64,000 nucleotides of DNA, taken from assembly GCF_001969365.1 (NCBI RefSeq), contig NZ_CP019312.1, positions 1,488,001 through 1,552,000 of the forward strand, in the 5' to 3' direction. The notes under the pieces are model-generated. The model was not told where the DNA came from, did no database searches, and saw nothing but the letters and a program-made list of their open reading frames with translations. Within the stretch, counting starts at the first letter, position 1. Each line of letters begins with the position of its first letter. Made by a program: the position numbers and the translations under genes. Of this stretch, positions 8,209 through 21,292 are shown piece by piece. Source of the stretch: Tateyamaria omphalii (lineage in GTDB: Bacteria > Pseudomonadota > Alphaproteobacteria > Rhodobacterales > Rhodobacteraceae).

Positions 8209-10863
8209 TTATCCTCCCATGACCGCTTTGGCCGCCGCGATGGCGGCGTCGGCGTTGCTTGCATCCTTGGCGCCGCCCTGGGCCATATCGGGACGGCCCC
8301 CGCCACCCTTACCACCGAGTTGGCCGACGGCCGCCTTGACCAGATCAACCGCGTTCACGCTGTCCGTCTTGTCCTGCGTGACCCCTGCGGCCACGGCGAC
8401 CTTGCCGTCGGCATCCGCAATCAACAGGATCGCGCCGGAGCCGATGCGCCCCTTGTGTTCGTCAATCAGCGCGGGCAGGTCCTTGCCCGTCACGCCATTC
8501 AGAACCTGGGCCAGGAACTGCGTGCCGTTCACATCCTCAGCCTCTGGCGCGACTTGTCCACCGCCGGCCATTGCCAGATCCCGGCGCAGCTGTGCCACCT
8601 CGGCGGCCAGCGCCTTGCGTTCGTCCATCAGCGCCTTGACCCTTGCAGGCACGTCCTGCGCCTGCGCTTTGAGTTCGGTTGCGGTTTCGGCTAGCAGATG
8701 GTCCTGCCCGCGTAGGTAATCCATCGCCGCCTGCCCGGTCAGCGCCTCGATCCGGCGCACACCGGCGCTCGACGCACTGTCGCCCAACGTAACAAAGGCG
8801 CCGATGTCGCCCGTCTGGCGCACATGGGTGCCGCCGCACAGTTCCAGCGAATAGGTGTCGCCGCCTGTGCCCTTGCCGGAACCTGCCTGCATGCCCATCG
8901 ACACAACACGCACCTCATCCCCATATTTCTCGCCAAAGAGCGCCTGCGCCCCAAGCGCGCGGGCGTCATCCGGCGTCATGATCCGCGTTTCGACCGGCGC
9001 GTTTTGACGGATATAGGCGTTCACCTCGGCCTCTACCCTGTTCAAATCTGTAAGGCTAAGCGCTTTGCCGTGGCTGAAATCGAACCGCAGGCGGTCAGGC
9101 GCGTTCAGAGAGCCGCGCTGCGCAACATGATCGCCAAGCGCGCCCCGCAGCGCCTCGTGCAGCAAGTGCGTGGCCGAGTGATTGGCCCGGATCATCGAGC
9201 GGCGCGCGTGATCGACTTCAAGAACGGCAGCTTCACCATTGGAAACGCTTCCTTTTATGACGTCGGCAATATGAACGAACACATCCGCTGTCTTGCGTGT
9301 GTCCGTCACGCGGGCCTCACCGCTTTCGGTGCGGATGAGACCCGCATCCCCAACCTGCCCACCGCTTTCGGCGTAGAACGGTGTCTGGTTGAGGGCGATC
9401 TGCACTTGGGTGCCTTCGCCTGCGGTATCAGCCTGCGCCCCATCCACGACCAGTGCAACGATCTGGCCCTCTGCGGTTTCGGTGTCGTAACCTAGGAATT
9501 CGGTTGCGCCATTGGCTTCGGCCACGTCGAACCAGACCGTCGCGTCCGCCGCCTCGCCCGACCCGGACCAAGCTGCGCGCGCCTTTGCCTTCTGTTCCGC
9601 CATGGCCGTGTCAAAGCCGTCTGTGTCAACGCCAAGACCCTTTTCGCGCAGCGCATCCTGCGTCAGATCCAGCGGGAAGCCATAGGTGTCGTAGAGTTTG
9701 AAGGCGGCATCGCCAGGCAAGTCAGCGCCTTGGGAGAGGCCCGCCACCTCATCGTCCAGCAGCTTCAGACCACGGTCGAGCGTCTGCTTAAACCGGGTTT
9801 CCTCGGCCTCGAGCGTCTCGGTGATCAGCGCTTGCGCCCGGCTCAATTCCGGGAAGGCCGCGCCCATCTGCTGCACGAGCGCGGGCACCAGACGGTACAT
9901 CACGGGGTCCTTCGCGCCCAACAGATGCGCATGGCGCATCGCCCGGCGCATGATGCGGCGCAGCACATAGCCGCGCCCGTCATTCGACGGCATTACCCCG
10001 TCGGCGATGAGGAATGAGGTCGAGCGTAGGTGATCCGCGATCACCCGGTGGTGCACATTCTGTTCGCCGTAGGGGTCCACACCCGTCGCATCCGCCGACG
10101 CCTCAATCAGCGATTTGAACAGGTCGGTATCGTAGTTGTCGTGGCTGCCCTGCAAAAGCGCGCCGATCCGCTCAAGCCCCATACCCGTGTCGATGGACTG
10201 CATGTCCAGATCGACCATCGACCCGTCTTCGAACTGCTCGTTTTGCATGAAAACGATGTTCCAGATCTCGATAAACCGGTCACCGTCTTCCTCGGGGCTT
10301 CCCGGCGGGCCGCCCCAGATATGATCGCCATGGTCATAGAAAATCTCGGTACACGGACCGCAAGGGCCGGTCGGCCCCATCTGCCAGAAGTTGTCCGAGG
10401 TGGCGATGCGGATGATCCGGTCTTCGGGTACGCCGACTTTCTTCCAGATCTCGAAGGCCTCGTCATCGGTGTGGTAGACGGTGACGTAAAGCCGATCCTT
10501 TGGAATGCCGAACTCGCCCGTGATCAGGTTCCAGGCGAATGGGATCGCCTCGTGCTTGAAGTAATCGCCGAAGCTGAAGTTGCCCAGCATCTCGAAAAAC
10601 GTGTGGTGCCGCGCAGTATAGCCGACATTGTCGAGGTCGTTGTGCTTGCCGCCTGCCCGGACACATTTCTGGCTGGTTGTGGCGCGCGTGTAGTCGCGTT
10701 TCTCAAGACCTGTGAACAGGTTCTTGAACTGGACCATGCCAGAGTTCACGAACATCAGCGTGGGGTCATTGCGCGGCACCAGCGGGCTGGAGGGCACAAC
10801 CGCATGCCCTTGTTTTTCAAAGTAATTCAGAAAGGTCGAGCGGATGTCGTTGAGCGATGGCAT
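8209..10863 (-). CDS. alaS: Alanyl-tRNA synthetase
   Basis: Charges tRNA-Ala; 884 residues, close to the family norm. The class II catalytic core starts at [15 protein letters not shown] with motif 1 and the [11 protein letters not shown] segment. The editing domain contains the zinc-site motifs HSATHLLH and CGGTH, and a C-terminal DHHA1-type domain ends in a [12 protein letters not shown] motif. The ATG at 10863 fits the conserved N-terminus; earlier in-frame codons to 11106 give an unrelated tail. It is flanked by recA upstream on the same strand (a 169-bp gap with a hairpin) and DUF1330 downstream. Confidence 0.97.
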   Translation of the reverse strand: MPSLNDIRSTFLNYFEKQGHAVVPSSPLVPRNDPTLMFVNSGMVQFKNLFTGLEKRDYTRATTSQKCVRAGGKHNDLDNVGYTARHHTFFEMLGNFSFGDYFKHEAIPFAWNLITGEFGIPKDRLYVTVYHTDDEAFEIWKKVGVPEDRIIRIATSDNFWQMGPTGPCGPCTEIFYDHGDHIWGGPPGSPEEDGDRFIEIWNIVFMQNEQFEDGSMVDLDMQSIDTGMGLERIGALLQGSHDNYDTDLFKSLIEASADATGVDPYGEQNVHHRVIADHLRSTSFLIADGVMPSNDGRGYVLRRIMRRAMRHAHLLGAKDPVMYRLVPALVQQMGAAFPELSRAQALITETLEAEETRFKQTLDRGLKLLDDEVAGLSQGADLPGDAAFKLYDTYGFPLDLTQDALREKGLGVDTDGFDTAMAEQKAKARAAWSGSGEAADATVWFDVAEANGATEFLGYDTETAEGQIVALVVDGAQADTAGEGTQVQIALNQTPFYAESGGQVGDAGLIRTESGEARVTDTRKTADVFVHIADVIKGSVSNGEAAVLEVDHARRSMIRANHSATHLLHEALRGALGDHVAQRGSLNAPDRLRFDFSHGKALSLTDLNRVEAEVNAYIRQNAPVETRIMTPDDARALGAQALFGEKYGDEVRVVSMGMQAGSGKGTGGDTYSLELCGGTHVRQTGDIGAFVTLGDSASSAGVRRIEALTGQAAMDYLRGQDHLLAETATELKAQAQDVPARVKALMDERKALAAEVAQLRRDLAMAGGGQVAPEAEDVNGTQFLAQVLNGVTGKDLPALIDEHKGRIGSGAILLIADADGKVAVAAGVTQDKTDSVNAVDLVKAAVGQLGGKGGGGRPDMAQGGAKDASNADAAIAAAKAVMGG

Positions 10864-10932
10864 GGCCGTGGTCCCAGGCGTCTGATTGGTCGCACTGACA
10901 TAGCGCCGCGCCGGGGCGGTGTCTACAAACGA

Positions 10933-10962
10933 AACGGGGCGCCGCCGTCGCGACACCCCGTT
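10933..10962 (-). terminator. Probable recA terminator
   Basis: On the minus strand an AACGGGG/CCCCGTT stem (with further GC pairing inside) is followed by TCGTTTG. It lies between the recA stop and the alaS start. The U-tract is weak. Confidence 0.5.
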
Positions 10963-11032
10963 CCCGCGTATTGTCCACACCACGTCTTGTGCGCCGGGGG
11001 CGTTCTGGGCCGAGCCCCCCGTGCCCGACCGG

Positions 11033-12112
11033 TCACGCCTCGAGGATGTCGTCATCCTCGGACTGTTCATGTTTGGGCATTTCGAAATCCAGCCCGTGCG
11101 CGGCACGGATCTTGTCCTCGATGTCCAGCGCGATGCGGCTGTTTTCCTTCAGGAAGGTTTTGGCATTCTCGCGCCCCTGCCCGATGCGTTCGTCGCCATA
11201 GCTGAACCACGAGCCGGATTTTTCCACGACGCCCGCTTTGACGCCCAGATCCAGCAGCTCGCCCATTTTCGAGATGCCTTCGCCATACATGATGTCGAAT
11301 TCCACCTGCTTGAAGGGTGGCGCAACTTTGTTCTTCACTACCTTCACGCGGGTGGCATTGCCAACCACTTCGTCGCGATCCTTCAGCGCGCCGATGCGGC
11401 GAATATCAAGACGAACGGAGGAATAAAATTTCAGTGCGTTGCCACCCGTTGTAGTCTCGGGCGAGCCGAACATGACGCCGATCTTCATCCGGATCTGGTT
11501 GATGAAGATCACCATGCAGTTCGACCTGCTGATCGACCCGGTCAGCTTGCGCATGGCCTGGCTCATCAGTCGGGCCTGCACGCCGACGCTGCTGTCGCCC
11601 ATATCACCCTCAAGCTCGGATTTTGGCGTCAGCGCCGCAACTGAGTCGACAACAACCATGTTCACGGCGCCAGAGCGCACCAGCGTGTCGGTGATCTCAA
11701 GCGCCTGCTCGCCCGTGTCGGGCTGCGAGATCAGTAGCTCGTCCAGGTTCACACCCAGCTTGCGGGCATATTGTGGGTCGAGCGCGTGCTCGGCATCGAC
11801 GAAGGCGCACACGCCGCCCGACTTCTGCTGTTCCGCTACACAATGCAGCGTCAGCGTGGTTTTACCCGACGATTCAGGGCCATAGATCTCGACAATCCGC
11901 CCCATGGGCAGCCCGCCGATCCCCAGCGCGATGTCGAGACCCAGGCTACCGGTCGAGCTGGCCTTGATATCCTGGATGGCGCCCTCGTCGCCCAGTTTCA
12001 TGATCGAACCCTTGCCGAACTGCCGTTCGATCTGGGCCAGGGCACTGTCCAGCGCCTTTTGTTTGTCTGCCGATTTCTTGTCTGTCATTGTCAAAAGGTC
12101 TGCCGTTGCCAT
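11033..12112 (-). CDS. recA: Recombinase RecA
   Basis: The central DNA strand-exchange protein and LexA co-protease. The 359-residue protein carries the Walker A motif GPESSGKTT, the conserved [20 protein letters not shown] start, the L1/L2 DNA-binding loops ([35 protein letters not shown]) and an acidic tail ESEDDD-like near the C-terminus. The ATG at 12112 is the usual alphaproteobacterial beginning MATADLL; an upstream in-frame ATG at 12133 is possible. Its promoter region contains a GTTC-N7-GTTC LexA box, so SOS induction is expected. Confidence 0.97.
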   Translation of the reverse strand: MATADLLTMTDKKSADKQKALDSALAQIERQFGKGSIMKLGDEGAIQDIKASSTGSLGLDIALGIGGLPMGRIVEIYGPESSGKTTLTLHCVAEQQKSGGVCAFVDAEHALDPQYARKLGVNLDELLISQPDTGEQALEITDTLVRSGAVNMVVVDSVAALTPKSELEGDMGDSSVGVQARLMSQAMRKLTGSISRSNCMVIFINQIRMKIGVMFGSPETTTGGNALKFYSSVRLDIRRIGALKDRDEVVGNATRVKVVKNKVAPPFKQVEFDIMYGEGISKMGELLDLGVKAGVVEKSGSWFSYGDERIGQGRENAKTFLKENSRIALDIEDKIRAAHGLDFEMPKHEQSEDDDILEA

Positions 12113-12145
12113 TGCTTTGGTCCTTTGTGTCATACCCGCCGGGGG

Positions 12146-12162
12146 GCGGCAATCATTGCCGC
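12146..12162. promoter_or_regulatory. Perfect palindrome in the recA leader
   Basis: GCGGCAAT-C-ATTGCCGC is an 8-bp perfect inverted repeat with one central base, between the LexA box and the recA ATG (34 bp upstream of it). It could be a second operator or a leader hairpin; the one-base centre favours a protein site over an RNA loop. Confidence 0.4.
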
Positions 12163-12174
12163 TTCTGCATCGAT

Positions 12175-12189
12175 GTTCCCCTTGCGTTC
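12175..12189. promoter_or_regulatory. LexA (SOS) box of recA
   Basis: GTTC-CCCTTGC-GTTC fits the alphaproteobacterial LexA consensus GTTC-N7-GTTC exactly. It abuts the predicted -10 of the leftward recA promoter, the expected place for repression. Confidence 0.85.
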
Positions 12190-12218
12190 CTTATGAGATC
12201 AAATCGGGAACATTTCAA
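12190..12218 (-). promoter_or_regulatory. Predicted sigma-70 promoter of recA
   Basis: On the minus strand TTGAAA (12213-12218) and CATAAG (12190-12195) are spaced 17 bp apart. The LexA box directly follows the -10. Confidence 0.55.
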
Positions 12219-12309
12219 TAAATTTCTACACAGCCACCTTTTGCGCCGAGGGGTTAAGGAGTAGTTTACAGCCCAATGCGAATACGAGAAAAACGGATCG
12301 GGGCAGGAA

Positions 12310-12909
12310 ATGTTGGTGTTCTACAAGGCACGGCTCGCCTTCTTGTCAGTGCCTAAGACGGGCACATCCGCATACGAAACTGCGCTGCGACCGCATGCGG
12401 ATCTGGTCATTTCCGAACCGCCCGACCTGAAACACGCGCCGGTTTATCGCTACAACCGCTTCATCCGGCCCATGTTCGAAAAGGTTTGCGATGTAGAGCT
12501 TGAGGTGATGGCCGTGATGCGCGAGCCGATCAGTTGGCTGGGCAGCTGGTGGCGCTACCGCCAGCGGCCCTTCATGCAAGGCAAGCCAAACGCCACACAC
12601 GACATCAGCTTCGATGACTTCGTGCTGGCGTATATGAAAGGGCAGCGCCCCGGTTTTGCCAATGTCGGCAGCCAACTCAAGTTTCTCGAACGACAAGCAA
12701 ACGGGACCGGCGTCACCCATCTTTTCCGCTACGAAGATCAAGCGCGTTTGCAGTCCTTTCTCACGGACCGGGTCGGCGTGAGATTTAAGTTGGGGCGCGA
12801 AAACGTGTCGCCCGCACGGCGGGTTGAATTGTCAGAAGCTGTCGAACGCAGGTTCCGCCGCAAATTCGCTGAAGAGTTCGCGCTTTATGACGAAATCCCG
12901 ACCGACTGA
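12310..12909 (+). CDS. Sulfotransferase-like protein
   Basis: A 199-residue protein with the 5'-phosphosulfate-binding-like loop VPKTGTSAYE (about residues 14-23) and an REPISWLGSWWRYR segment (about 76-90) that resembles the 3'-phosphate-binding region of sulfotransferases. It is shorter than typical enzymes. Roseobacter homologues are sometimes misnamed gamma-glutamyl kinase. The substrate is unknown, but a PAPS-dependent role on a cell-surface glycan is plausible. It is a single gene, divergent from recA and convergent with cckA (3-bp gap). Confidence 0.7.
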   Translation: MLVFYKARLAFLSVPKTGTSAYETALRPHADLVISEPPDLKHAPVYRYNRFIRPMFEKVCDVELEVMAVMREPISWLGSWWRYRQRPFMQGKPNATHDISFDDFVLAYMKGQRPGFANVGSQLKFLERQANGTGVTHLFRYEDQARLQSFLTDRVGVRFKLGRENVSPARRVELSEAVERRFRRKFAEEFALYDEIPTD

Positions 12910-12912
12910 CGC

Positions 12913-15231
12913 TCAGTGCAGCTGCTGGTGCACCGTTTCGGCCAGATCGTTCAGTGAAAACGGCTTGGGCAGGAACACGGAATTCGGGATTGCGCGCTGC
13001 TGGTCACTCAGTCGATCTTCGGCATAGCCGGACACGAACACCACGCGCACATCCGGCCGCTCTTGCAAGGCTTCGCGTACCCAGGACGGGCCGTCCTTTC
13101 CGGGCATCACCACATCCGTGACAAACAAATCCACATTCAGCGATGCATCCTCAAGCGTCTTGAGCGCAGCTTCGGCCGAATCCGCCTCGAGGACCGTATA
13201 GCCGCGCAGACGCAGCGCCCGGCTGGCAAAGGCGCGCACCGGCGCCTCATCTTCAACCAGAAGAATCACGCCGTCGCCGTGCTTGGGTTCGGCCAGCTTT
13301 GCAGGAGCCTTGGGCGCAGGTGCCTTTGCCGCCGGCGCTTCGATCACGGGGAAGATGATGGAGAAGCAGGTGCCCTGCCCCACTGTACTATCAACAAAGA
13401 TAAACCCGCCGGTCTGCTTGACGATCCCGTAGGCGGTGGACAGACCCAAACCTGTGCCCTCGCCCGTTTTCTTGGTGGTATAGAACGGCTCGAACACCTT
13501 TTGCAGCTTGTCCGGTGAAATGCCGACGCCCTGATCGACCACGCGCAAGCAAATGTATTCCCCGGCCGGCACGTTGACCCGGTCCCGCTCAAGCGGTTCG
13601 GTCAGGGTCATGCTCTCGGTCTGGATCTGGATTTCTCCGCCCTCGGGCATGGCATCGCGGGCGTTCACGACCAGGTTCATCAGCACCTGTTCCAACTGGC
13701 GCTTGTCCGCCCGGATCGGTTTCAGGATCGGATCATGCGACAGCGTCAGCGTCACCTTTTCACCCACCAGACGGTTCAACAGATGGGTTAGGTCGGACAT
13801 CGTGTCACGCAGATCCAACTCTTCGGGGCGCAGGGTCTGTTTGCGGGAAAAGGCCAGCAATTGCCCGACAAGCGCCGCGGCGCGGTTGGCGTTCTGGTTG
13901 ATTTGCACCAGGTCGCTGTAATCCGGGTCGCCCTGATCGTGGCGCAAGAGCAGCAGGTCGCAATGCCCGGAAATCGCTGTAAGCAGGTTGTTGAAATCGT
14001 GCGCCACGCCGCCCGCAAGCTGGCCGATGGCCTGCATTTTCTGGCTCTGGACGAATTGCGCCTCAAGCGTCTTAAGTTCCGTCGCGTCCGCAAGAACGGC
14101 AATGACAGACACTTCGCCATCATCCTGCATCCGGTTCAGCGCGACCTGCACGAACATTTCCTTGTCCGATCGGCTTAGGCGCAAGAATTCCGATTGCTGA
14201 ACCGCCCGGTCCGACACCGTTTCCTCAAGCCAATCCGTAATGGGCCGCCCCAGCCCCGCCATGAGGTCGGAGATATGCTCACCCGCGGCAAGCGCCGGGC
14301 CGATCAGGTCGGCAGCGCTACGATTGAAACTGCGCACATCGCCCTCGGGCGAAAACCGCACCAGAGGCACGGGCAAATCCTCGAACGAGGCCCAACTTCC
14401 GGTAGTATCACCGCCGTTTTCGGGCGGGGGCAGCAGATAGTAGGCGTGCCGCCCGGCCCCTGCATCGATCTGCGTTACAAGCACGTCGACGGGGCCGTCA
14501 TTCGTGGTGACCGGGCTGACCGCTCCTGCGGCCACCGGCGTGCGATCAAATACAGATTCCAGGGTCTTGACCCGCGACCCGATCAGTTTGCGCGCGCTTT
14601 CGTTCATGTAAAGGATCGCACCGGTGCGACCGACCATGAGCATCGGCAGACCCGGCCCATCTGCGCCGCGCCCCTGCCCCGTGTCCGGTGCCGCTTCAAG
14701 CCGCCAGAGCAAGGTGTCATCGTCCATATGGTGGACCGCCAGGCGCATGTGCCCGCGCCGCGTCACGATATCCTCGCGCGCCGCGCCCTCGACGGCGGCC
14801 TGACCTTTCAGCCGGAACAGAATGCCGCCCGGATTTGCAAATGTGTTGCGTAACGTCCCAGCCAGCGTCTCGCCGCGCCGCGTGGCATAGGCCTGCCGCG
14901 CCGCCGCATTGGCGCGCAGCACTTCGCCATCTGCCGTACAGACAAAGCTTGGCGACGCGTCCTTTTCAATGAACGCCCCGATATTGGAGAGAGCCGTGTC
15001 CTGCTTGGCCCGGGACCGCCGGGCCGTCAGCATGAAAGTCAGCCCCAGACCAAAAAAAGTGAGTGCCGCCGCGAGCAGTCCCAGCTGGATCAAACGCTCA
15101 GGCGCCAGCGCGCCCATCACGCCCAACAGCGCAGACGCGCCGAGCAGGCTGACGGCGCGGTTCGATCCGCCCCGATCAGGACGGTTCAAGCTAAAGGGCG
15201 TTTGCACGCTGTCGGACACCAGGCACCTCAC
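12913..15231 (-). CDS. cckA: Hybrid histidine kinase CckA
   Basis: Cell-cycle kinase/phosphatase at the head of the CckA-ChpT-CtrA phosphorelay, which in Rhodobacterales controls motility, gene transfer agents and differentiation. Counting from the GTG at 15231 (772 residues): two membrane segments at about 27-41 and 47-69, PAS regions at about 85-180 and 190-390, phospho-acceptor His411 in [11 protein letters not shown], an HATPase domain with [10 protein letters not shown] and GTGLGLS, and a C-terminal receiver with Asp706 in VTDVVMPG. There is no ATG. A second GTG at 15219 has a better ribosome-binding site (AGGTGAGG, 6 bp away), so the true start may be there. The gene is monocistronic and convergent with the sulfotransferase-like gene. 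Confidence 0.93.
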   Translation of the reverse strand: MRCLVSDSVQTPFSLNRPDRGGSNRAVSLLGASALLGVMGALAPERLIQLGLLAAALTFFGLGLTFMLTARRSRAKQDTALSNIGAFIEKDASPSFVCTADGEVLRANAAARQAYATRRGETLAGTLRNTFANPGGILFRLKGQAAVEGAAREDIVTRRGHMRLAVHHMDDDTLLWRLEAAPDTGQGRGADGPGLPMLMVGRTGAILYMNESARKLIGSRVKTLESVFDRTPVAAGAVSPVTTNDGPVDVLVTQIDAGAGRHAYYLLPPPENGGDTTGSWASFEDLPVPLVRFSPEGDVRSFNRSAADLIGPALAAGEHISDLMAGLGRPITDWLEETVSDRAVQQSEFLRLSRSDKEMFVQVALNRMQDDGEVSVIAVLADATELKTLEAQFVQSQKMQAIGQLAGGVAHDFNNLLTAISGHCDLLLLRHDQGDPDYSDLVQINQNANRAAALVGQLLAFSRKQTLRPEELDLRDTMSDLTHLLNRLVGEKVTLTLSHDPILKPIRADKRQLEQVLMNLVVNARDAMPEGGEIQIQTESMTLTEPLERDRVNVPAGEYICLRVVDQGVGISPDKLQKVFEPFYTTKKTGEGTGLGLSTAYGIVKQTGGFIFVDSTVGQGTCFSIIFPVIEAPAAKAPAPKAPAKLAEPKHGDGVILLVEDEAPVRAFASRALRLRGYTVLEADSAEAALKTLEDASLNVDLFVTDVVMPGKDGPSWVREALQERPDVRVVFVSGYAEDRLSDQQRAIPNSVFLPKPFSLNDLAETVHQQLH

Positions 15232-15367
15232 CTTTGCGATTCGATGTGCCTTTTTGCGAGGAAAACGGTTAATTGCCGCTTAACCGGCACCCGTCACCTG
15301 CATACGATGTCATCACGATAAGGCGAAACATCCGGCAGCAATAAACCTGAGGTTGAGTAAAGCCCGC

Positions 15368-16528
15368 TCAATCGGCGCGCGTCAAGTGCGCGCTGTAAAA
15401 TCCGTCGCCCCATTCATCGACGGGCCAGCACGTTTCACGCTCGACCTCAAAGGTTGAGGTTTGACTTGCAAACCATTCTACCTGCTTACTATTTTCCGAC
15501 TGCAGAACAGAGCACGTCGCATAGACCAGGGCGCCGCCCGGCGCGACCAATGGTGCGGCTTTGGTCAGAACTTCACGCTGCATGGCGGAGAATTCTGCCA
15601 GCCGCGCGGGCGTGAGCGCCCATTTCGCCTCCGGTGCACGCCGCCAGGTGCCCGCCCCGGAACAGGGCGCATCGACAAAAACAAGATCAAAGGGCGCGCG
15701 CGCGTCCACCTGTTCCGCCGCGCAAATGTCGATCTTGTGCCGCCCGCGCGCTGCGCGTTCCGGCAGGTCCTTCATCCGTTTGGGATCAATATCGCTTGCC
15801 GTGACTGCCCACCCATAGGCGGCAAGGGCAAGAGCCTTGCCCCCACCCCCGGCGCACAGATCAAGCGCCCGGCCCGGCCGGCCCAATGCGGCAACGGCGG
15901 CCTGGCTCGACGCGTCCTGGATCTCGACCCGGCCCTCGCGATAGGCGGCGCTGTTGCGCAGCCGCCGCGCGCCTTCGGTCACAGTCAACGCCGTATCAGC
16001 GCGCGGGTTTGGGACGGTTTCGATCCCCTCTTGCGCCAGCATGGCACCCGCCTTGGACATATCGCACAGGCTCAGGTTCACACGCAAAGTCACAGGCGCG
16101 CGGCCCGTCAAAGCGAGCGCTTGTGACTTTGCGTGCGGACCCAGACTGTCCTCGAACACAGGCACCAGCCAATCGGGCAAATCCCACGCCGTGCCCCGGT
16201 CGCCCGGCATATCGTGCGGGGCCCGTTCGGCAACCGACAAACGTGCAGGCGCGTGGCCCTGGCCGTCAAAGAGGGTGTCAGGGTCGATGCCTTGCGCCCG
16301 CAGACGCCCGATCATCCGGGCACGTCCCGTCTCTGCCCCGCCGCGGGCCGCGTCGCTGCGCCAGTGACGCAGGACGTCAAACACATGGTCACGCACCGCG
16401 GCACGGTCCTTGGACCCGGCAAAGCGGCTGGCCCTCGCCCAACGGCTCAGCGCTTGTTCGGCCGCCTGTCCAGCGGCAATCGCATCCAGAATATCAATGG
16501 CAGCCGCCACGCGTGCGCCCGGTGTCAT
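15368..16528 (-). CDS. RsmB/NOP-family rRNA cytosine-C5 methyltransferase
   Basis: A 386-residue SAM-dependent enzyme expected to methylate a cytosine in 16S rRNA. The N-terminal part (1-130) is NusB-like and helical, as in RsmB. The C-terminal Rossmann domain has the SAM motif LDLCAGGGGKALALA and two catalytic cysteine motifs, DAPCSGAGTWRR and YATCSVLQSEN. The PC motif contains the cysteine that releases product and the TC motif the nucleophile. It follows guaB on the same strand with a 44-bp gap and may be co-transcribed. RsmB is the closest named relative, but shorter Rhodobacterales members may differ in target. Confidence 0.85.
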   Translation of the reverse strand: MTPGARVAAAIDILDAIAAGQAAEQALSRWARASRFAGSKDRAAVRDHVFDVLRHWRSDAARGGAETGRARMIGRLRAQGIDPDTLFDGQGHAPARLSVAERAPHDMPGDRGTAWDLPDWLVPVFEDSLGPHAKSQALALTGRAPVTLRVNLSLCDMSKAGAMLAQEGIETVPNPRADTALTVTEGARRLRNSAAYREGRVEIQDASSQAAVAALGRPGRALDLCAGGGGKALALAAYGWAVTASDIDPKRMKDLPERAARGRHKIDICAAEQVDARAPFDLVFVDAPCSGAGTWRRAPEAKWALTPARLAEFSAMQREVLTKAAPLVAPGGALVYATCSVLQSENSKQVEWFASQTSTFEVERETCWPVDEWGDGFYSAHLTRAD

Positions 16529-16572
16529 GGGTTCATGTCCACGTCAACACAGGACCGCAACATGTTGTTTTC

Positions 16573-19092
<2,520 letters not shown>

Positions 19093-19099
19093 TGCGGAA

Positions 19100-19159
19100 G
19101 GGGGCCAGCCCCCTAGGCGCGATGCGCCTCACCCCCGAAGTGTTTTCGGCCAGAAGAAG
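19100..19159. repeat. Intergenic repeat family A, copy 3
   Basis: GGGGGC-CA-GCCCCC, then a GGCGC/GCGCC hairpin, then ACCCCCGAAGTGTTTTCGG and CCAGAAGAAG. Same architecture as copies 1 and 5 read from the other strand. It lies between the ureohydrolase and the corrinoid activator gene. Confidence 0.75.
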
Positions 19160-19255
19160 GAACAATGTGCCGCCTTGATACCCGGCGATGTCGTTTGACA
19201 CCTTTCCCTTGCCTGCGCGGTCACTATTGTAACGACAGGCAAATCCGAGGCACGC

Positions 19256-21292
19256 ATGAGCACTGACCCACTTGTGGTTTTCACCCCCTCCGGCAAGCGC
19301 GGGCATTTTCCCGTGGGCACGCCCATTCTGACGGCCGCGCGGCAGCTGGGGGTGGATCTTGATTCCGTCTGTGGCGGGCGCGGGATCTGTTCCAAGTGCC
19401 AGATCACACCCAGCTATGGCGAGTTTGCCAAGCACGGGGTGATGGTGTCGGACGGTGCACTGTCCGAATGGAACAGTGTCGAGGAACGCTACAAGTCCAA
19501 GCGCGGCCTCATCGACGGGCGCCGCCTTGGCTGTCAGGCCACCGTACAGGGTGATGTGGTCATCGACGTGCCCCCCGAAAGCCAGGTCCATAAGCAGGTC
19601 GTGCGCAAACGAGCCGAGGCGCGGGACATCGTTATGAACCCCTCCACCAAACTCTACTATGTTGAGGTGGCGGAGCCCGACATGCACGATCCGTCCGGCG
19701 ATTTGGAGCGTTTGGTGGCCGCCATCGAAGCAGATTGGGGTATCACCAACATCCACGCCGATCTGCACATCCTGCAGGACCTGCAGCCCGTTCTGCGCAA
19801 GGGCGCATGGAAAGTCACCGTCGCCATTCACTTGGGCGATGATGAAAACGCGCCGCGCATCATGCACATCTGGCCGGGATACTACGAAGGGGCGGTCTAC
19901 GGCCTCGCCGTCGATCTGGGCTCCACGACCATCGCGGCACATCTGTGCGACCTGACCAGCGGCGATGTGGTGGCCTCCTCCGGCATTATGAACCCCCAGA
20001 TCCGCTTCGGCGAGGACCTGATGAGCCGCGTCAGCTACGGCATGATGAACCCGGGCGGCGCGGGCGAGATGACGCAAGCAGTGCGCGAGGGGATGAACGC
20101 GCTTTTCACCCAGATCGCGACCGAGGCGGAGATCGACAAGGGGCTGATCGTGGATGCCGTGTTCGTCTGCAACCCGGTCATGCACCACTTGCTTCTGGGC
20201 ATCGACCCGTTCGAGCTGGGCCAGGCACCCTTTGCGCTCGCCACATCGAACGCGCTGCGTATGCGGGCCGACGATCTGGACCTGAACATCCACCCCTCGG
20301 CGCGCATCTACCTGCTGCCCTGCATCGCGGGGCATGTGGGCGCGGACGCTGCCGCCGTAGCACTCAGCGAGGCGCCAGACAAATCCGACGACCTGGTGCT
20401 GGTGGTTGATGTCGGCACAAACGCTGAAATCCTGCTGGGCAACCGCGATATGGTGCTCGCCTGCTCGTCGCCGACCGGCCCCGCCTTCGAAGGGGCGCAG
20501 ATCACCGCCGGTCAACGCGCCGCCCCAGGCGCCATCGAACGCGTTGAGATTGACCCCACCACCAAGGAACCGCGCTTTCGCATAATCGGCGTCGATATGT
20601 GGTCGGACGAGGATGGGTTCGAGGCCGCTGCCGCGGGCACTGGCATCACCGGCATCTGCGGTTCTGGCATCATCGAGGCGATTGCCGAGATGCGGCTGGC
20701 CGGTGTGCTAGACGCCTCGGGCCTGATCGGCAACGCAGCGCAAACCGGGACGGGTCGCTGCGTGCCCGACGGGCGTACGCATGCGTACCTTCTGCACGAC
20801 GGCACCGCCGCCGGGGGCCCACGCATCACCATCACCAACCCCGACATCCGCGCGATCCAGATGGCCAAAGCGGCGCTTTATTCCGGGGCGCGCCTGCTGA
20901 TGGACAAGTTCGGCGCTGATACCGTGGACCGGGTCGTGCTGGCCGGGGCCTTCGGCGCGCATATCTCGTCAAAACACGCCATGGTGCTGGGCATGATCCC
21001 CGACGCCCCGCTGGACAAAGTCACCTCGGCCGGCAACGCGGCAGGCACGGGCGCCCGCATCGCGCTCCTGAACCGTGATGCACGGGGCGAGATCGAGGAA
21101 ACCGTCCGCCGCATCCACAAGGTCGAGACCGCCATCGAACCGAGGTTCCAGGAGCATTTCGTGAACGCCTCCGCCATCCCCAACTCCGCCGACACGTTCC
21201 CGATCCTGAACGGAATCGTCGACCTGCCCGATGTCAGCTTTAACACCGGCGGCGAGGCCGAAGGCGGCCGCAGACGCAGGAGACGCGCGTGA
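19256..21292 (+). CDS. 2Fe-2S/ASKHA corrinoid activation protein (RamA/RACE-like)
   Basis: A 678-residue ATP-dependent reductive activator of corrinoid proteins. The N-terminal 2Fe-2S ferredoxin domain has ligands Cys39, Cys45, Cys48 and Cys93 (CGGRGICSKC and LGCQA). A middle domain follows, then an ASKHA ATPase domain with phosphate loops VDLGSTTIAAHL and VVDVGTNAEILLG. Related proteins return oxidised Co(II) corrinoids to Co(I). In Phaeobacter-type roseobacters a RamA-like protein has been linked genetically to a split B12-dependent methionine synthase, and that is the most likely client here; no corrinoid protein is encoded nearby. Its TGA overlaps the GTG of the next gene, so translation is coupled. 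The C-terminus ends in a run of arginines. Confidence 0.85.
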   Translation: MSTDPLVVFTPSGKRGHFPVGTPILTAARQLGVDLDSVCGGRGICSKCQITPSYGEFAKHGVMVSDGALSEWNSVEERYKSKRGLIDGRRLGCQATVQGDVVIDVPPESQVHKQVVRKRAEARDIVMNPSTKLYYVEVAEPDMHDPSGDLERLVAAIEADWGITNIHADLHILQDLQPVLRKGAWKVTVAIHLGDDENAPRIMHIWPGYYEGAVYGLAVDLGSTTIAAHLCDLTSGDVVASSGIMNPQIRFGEDLMSRVSYGMMNPGGAGEMTQAVREGMNALFTQIATEAEIDKGLIVDAVFVCNPVMHHLLLGIDPFELGQAPFALATSNALRMRADDLDLNIHPSARIYLLPCIAGHVGADAAAVALSEAPDKSDDLVLVVDVGTNAEILLGNRDMVLACSSPTGPAFEGAQITAGQRAAPGAIERVEIDPTTKEPRFRIIGVDMWSDEDGFEAAAAGTGITGICGSGIIEAIAEMRLAGVLDASGLIGNAAQTGTGRCVPDGRTHAYLLHDGTAAGGPRITITNPDIRAIQMAKAALYSGARLLMDKFGADTVDRVVLAGAFGAHISSKHAMVLGMIPDAPLDKVTSAGNAAGTGARIALLNRDARGEIEETVRRIHKVETAIEPRFQEHFVNASAIPNSADTFPILNGIVDLPDVSFNTGGEAEGGRRRRRRA

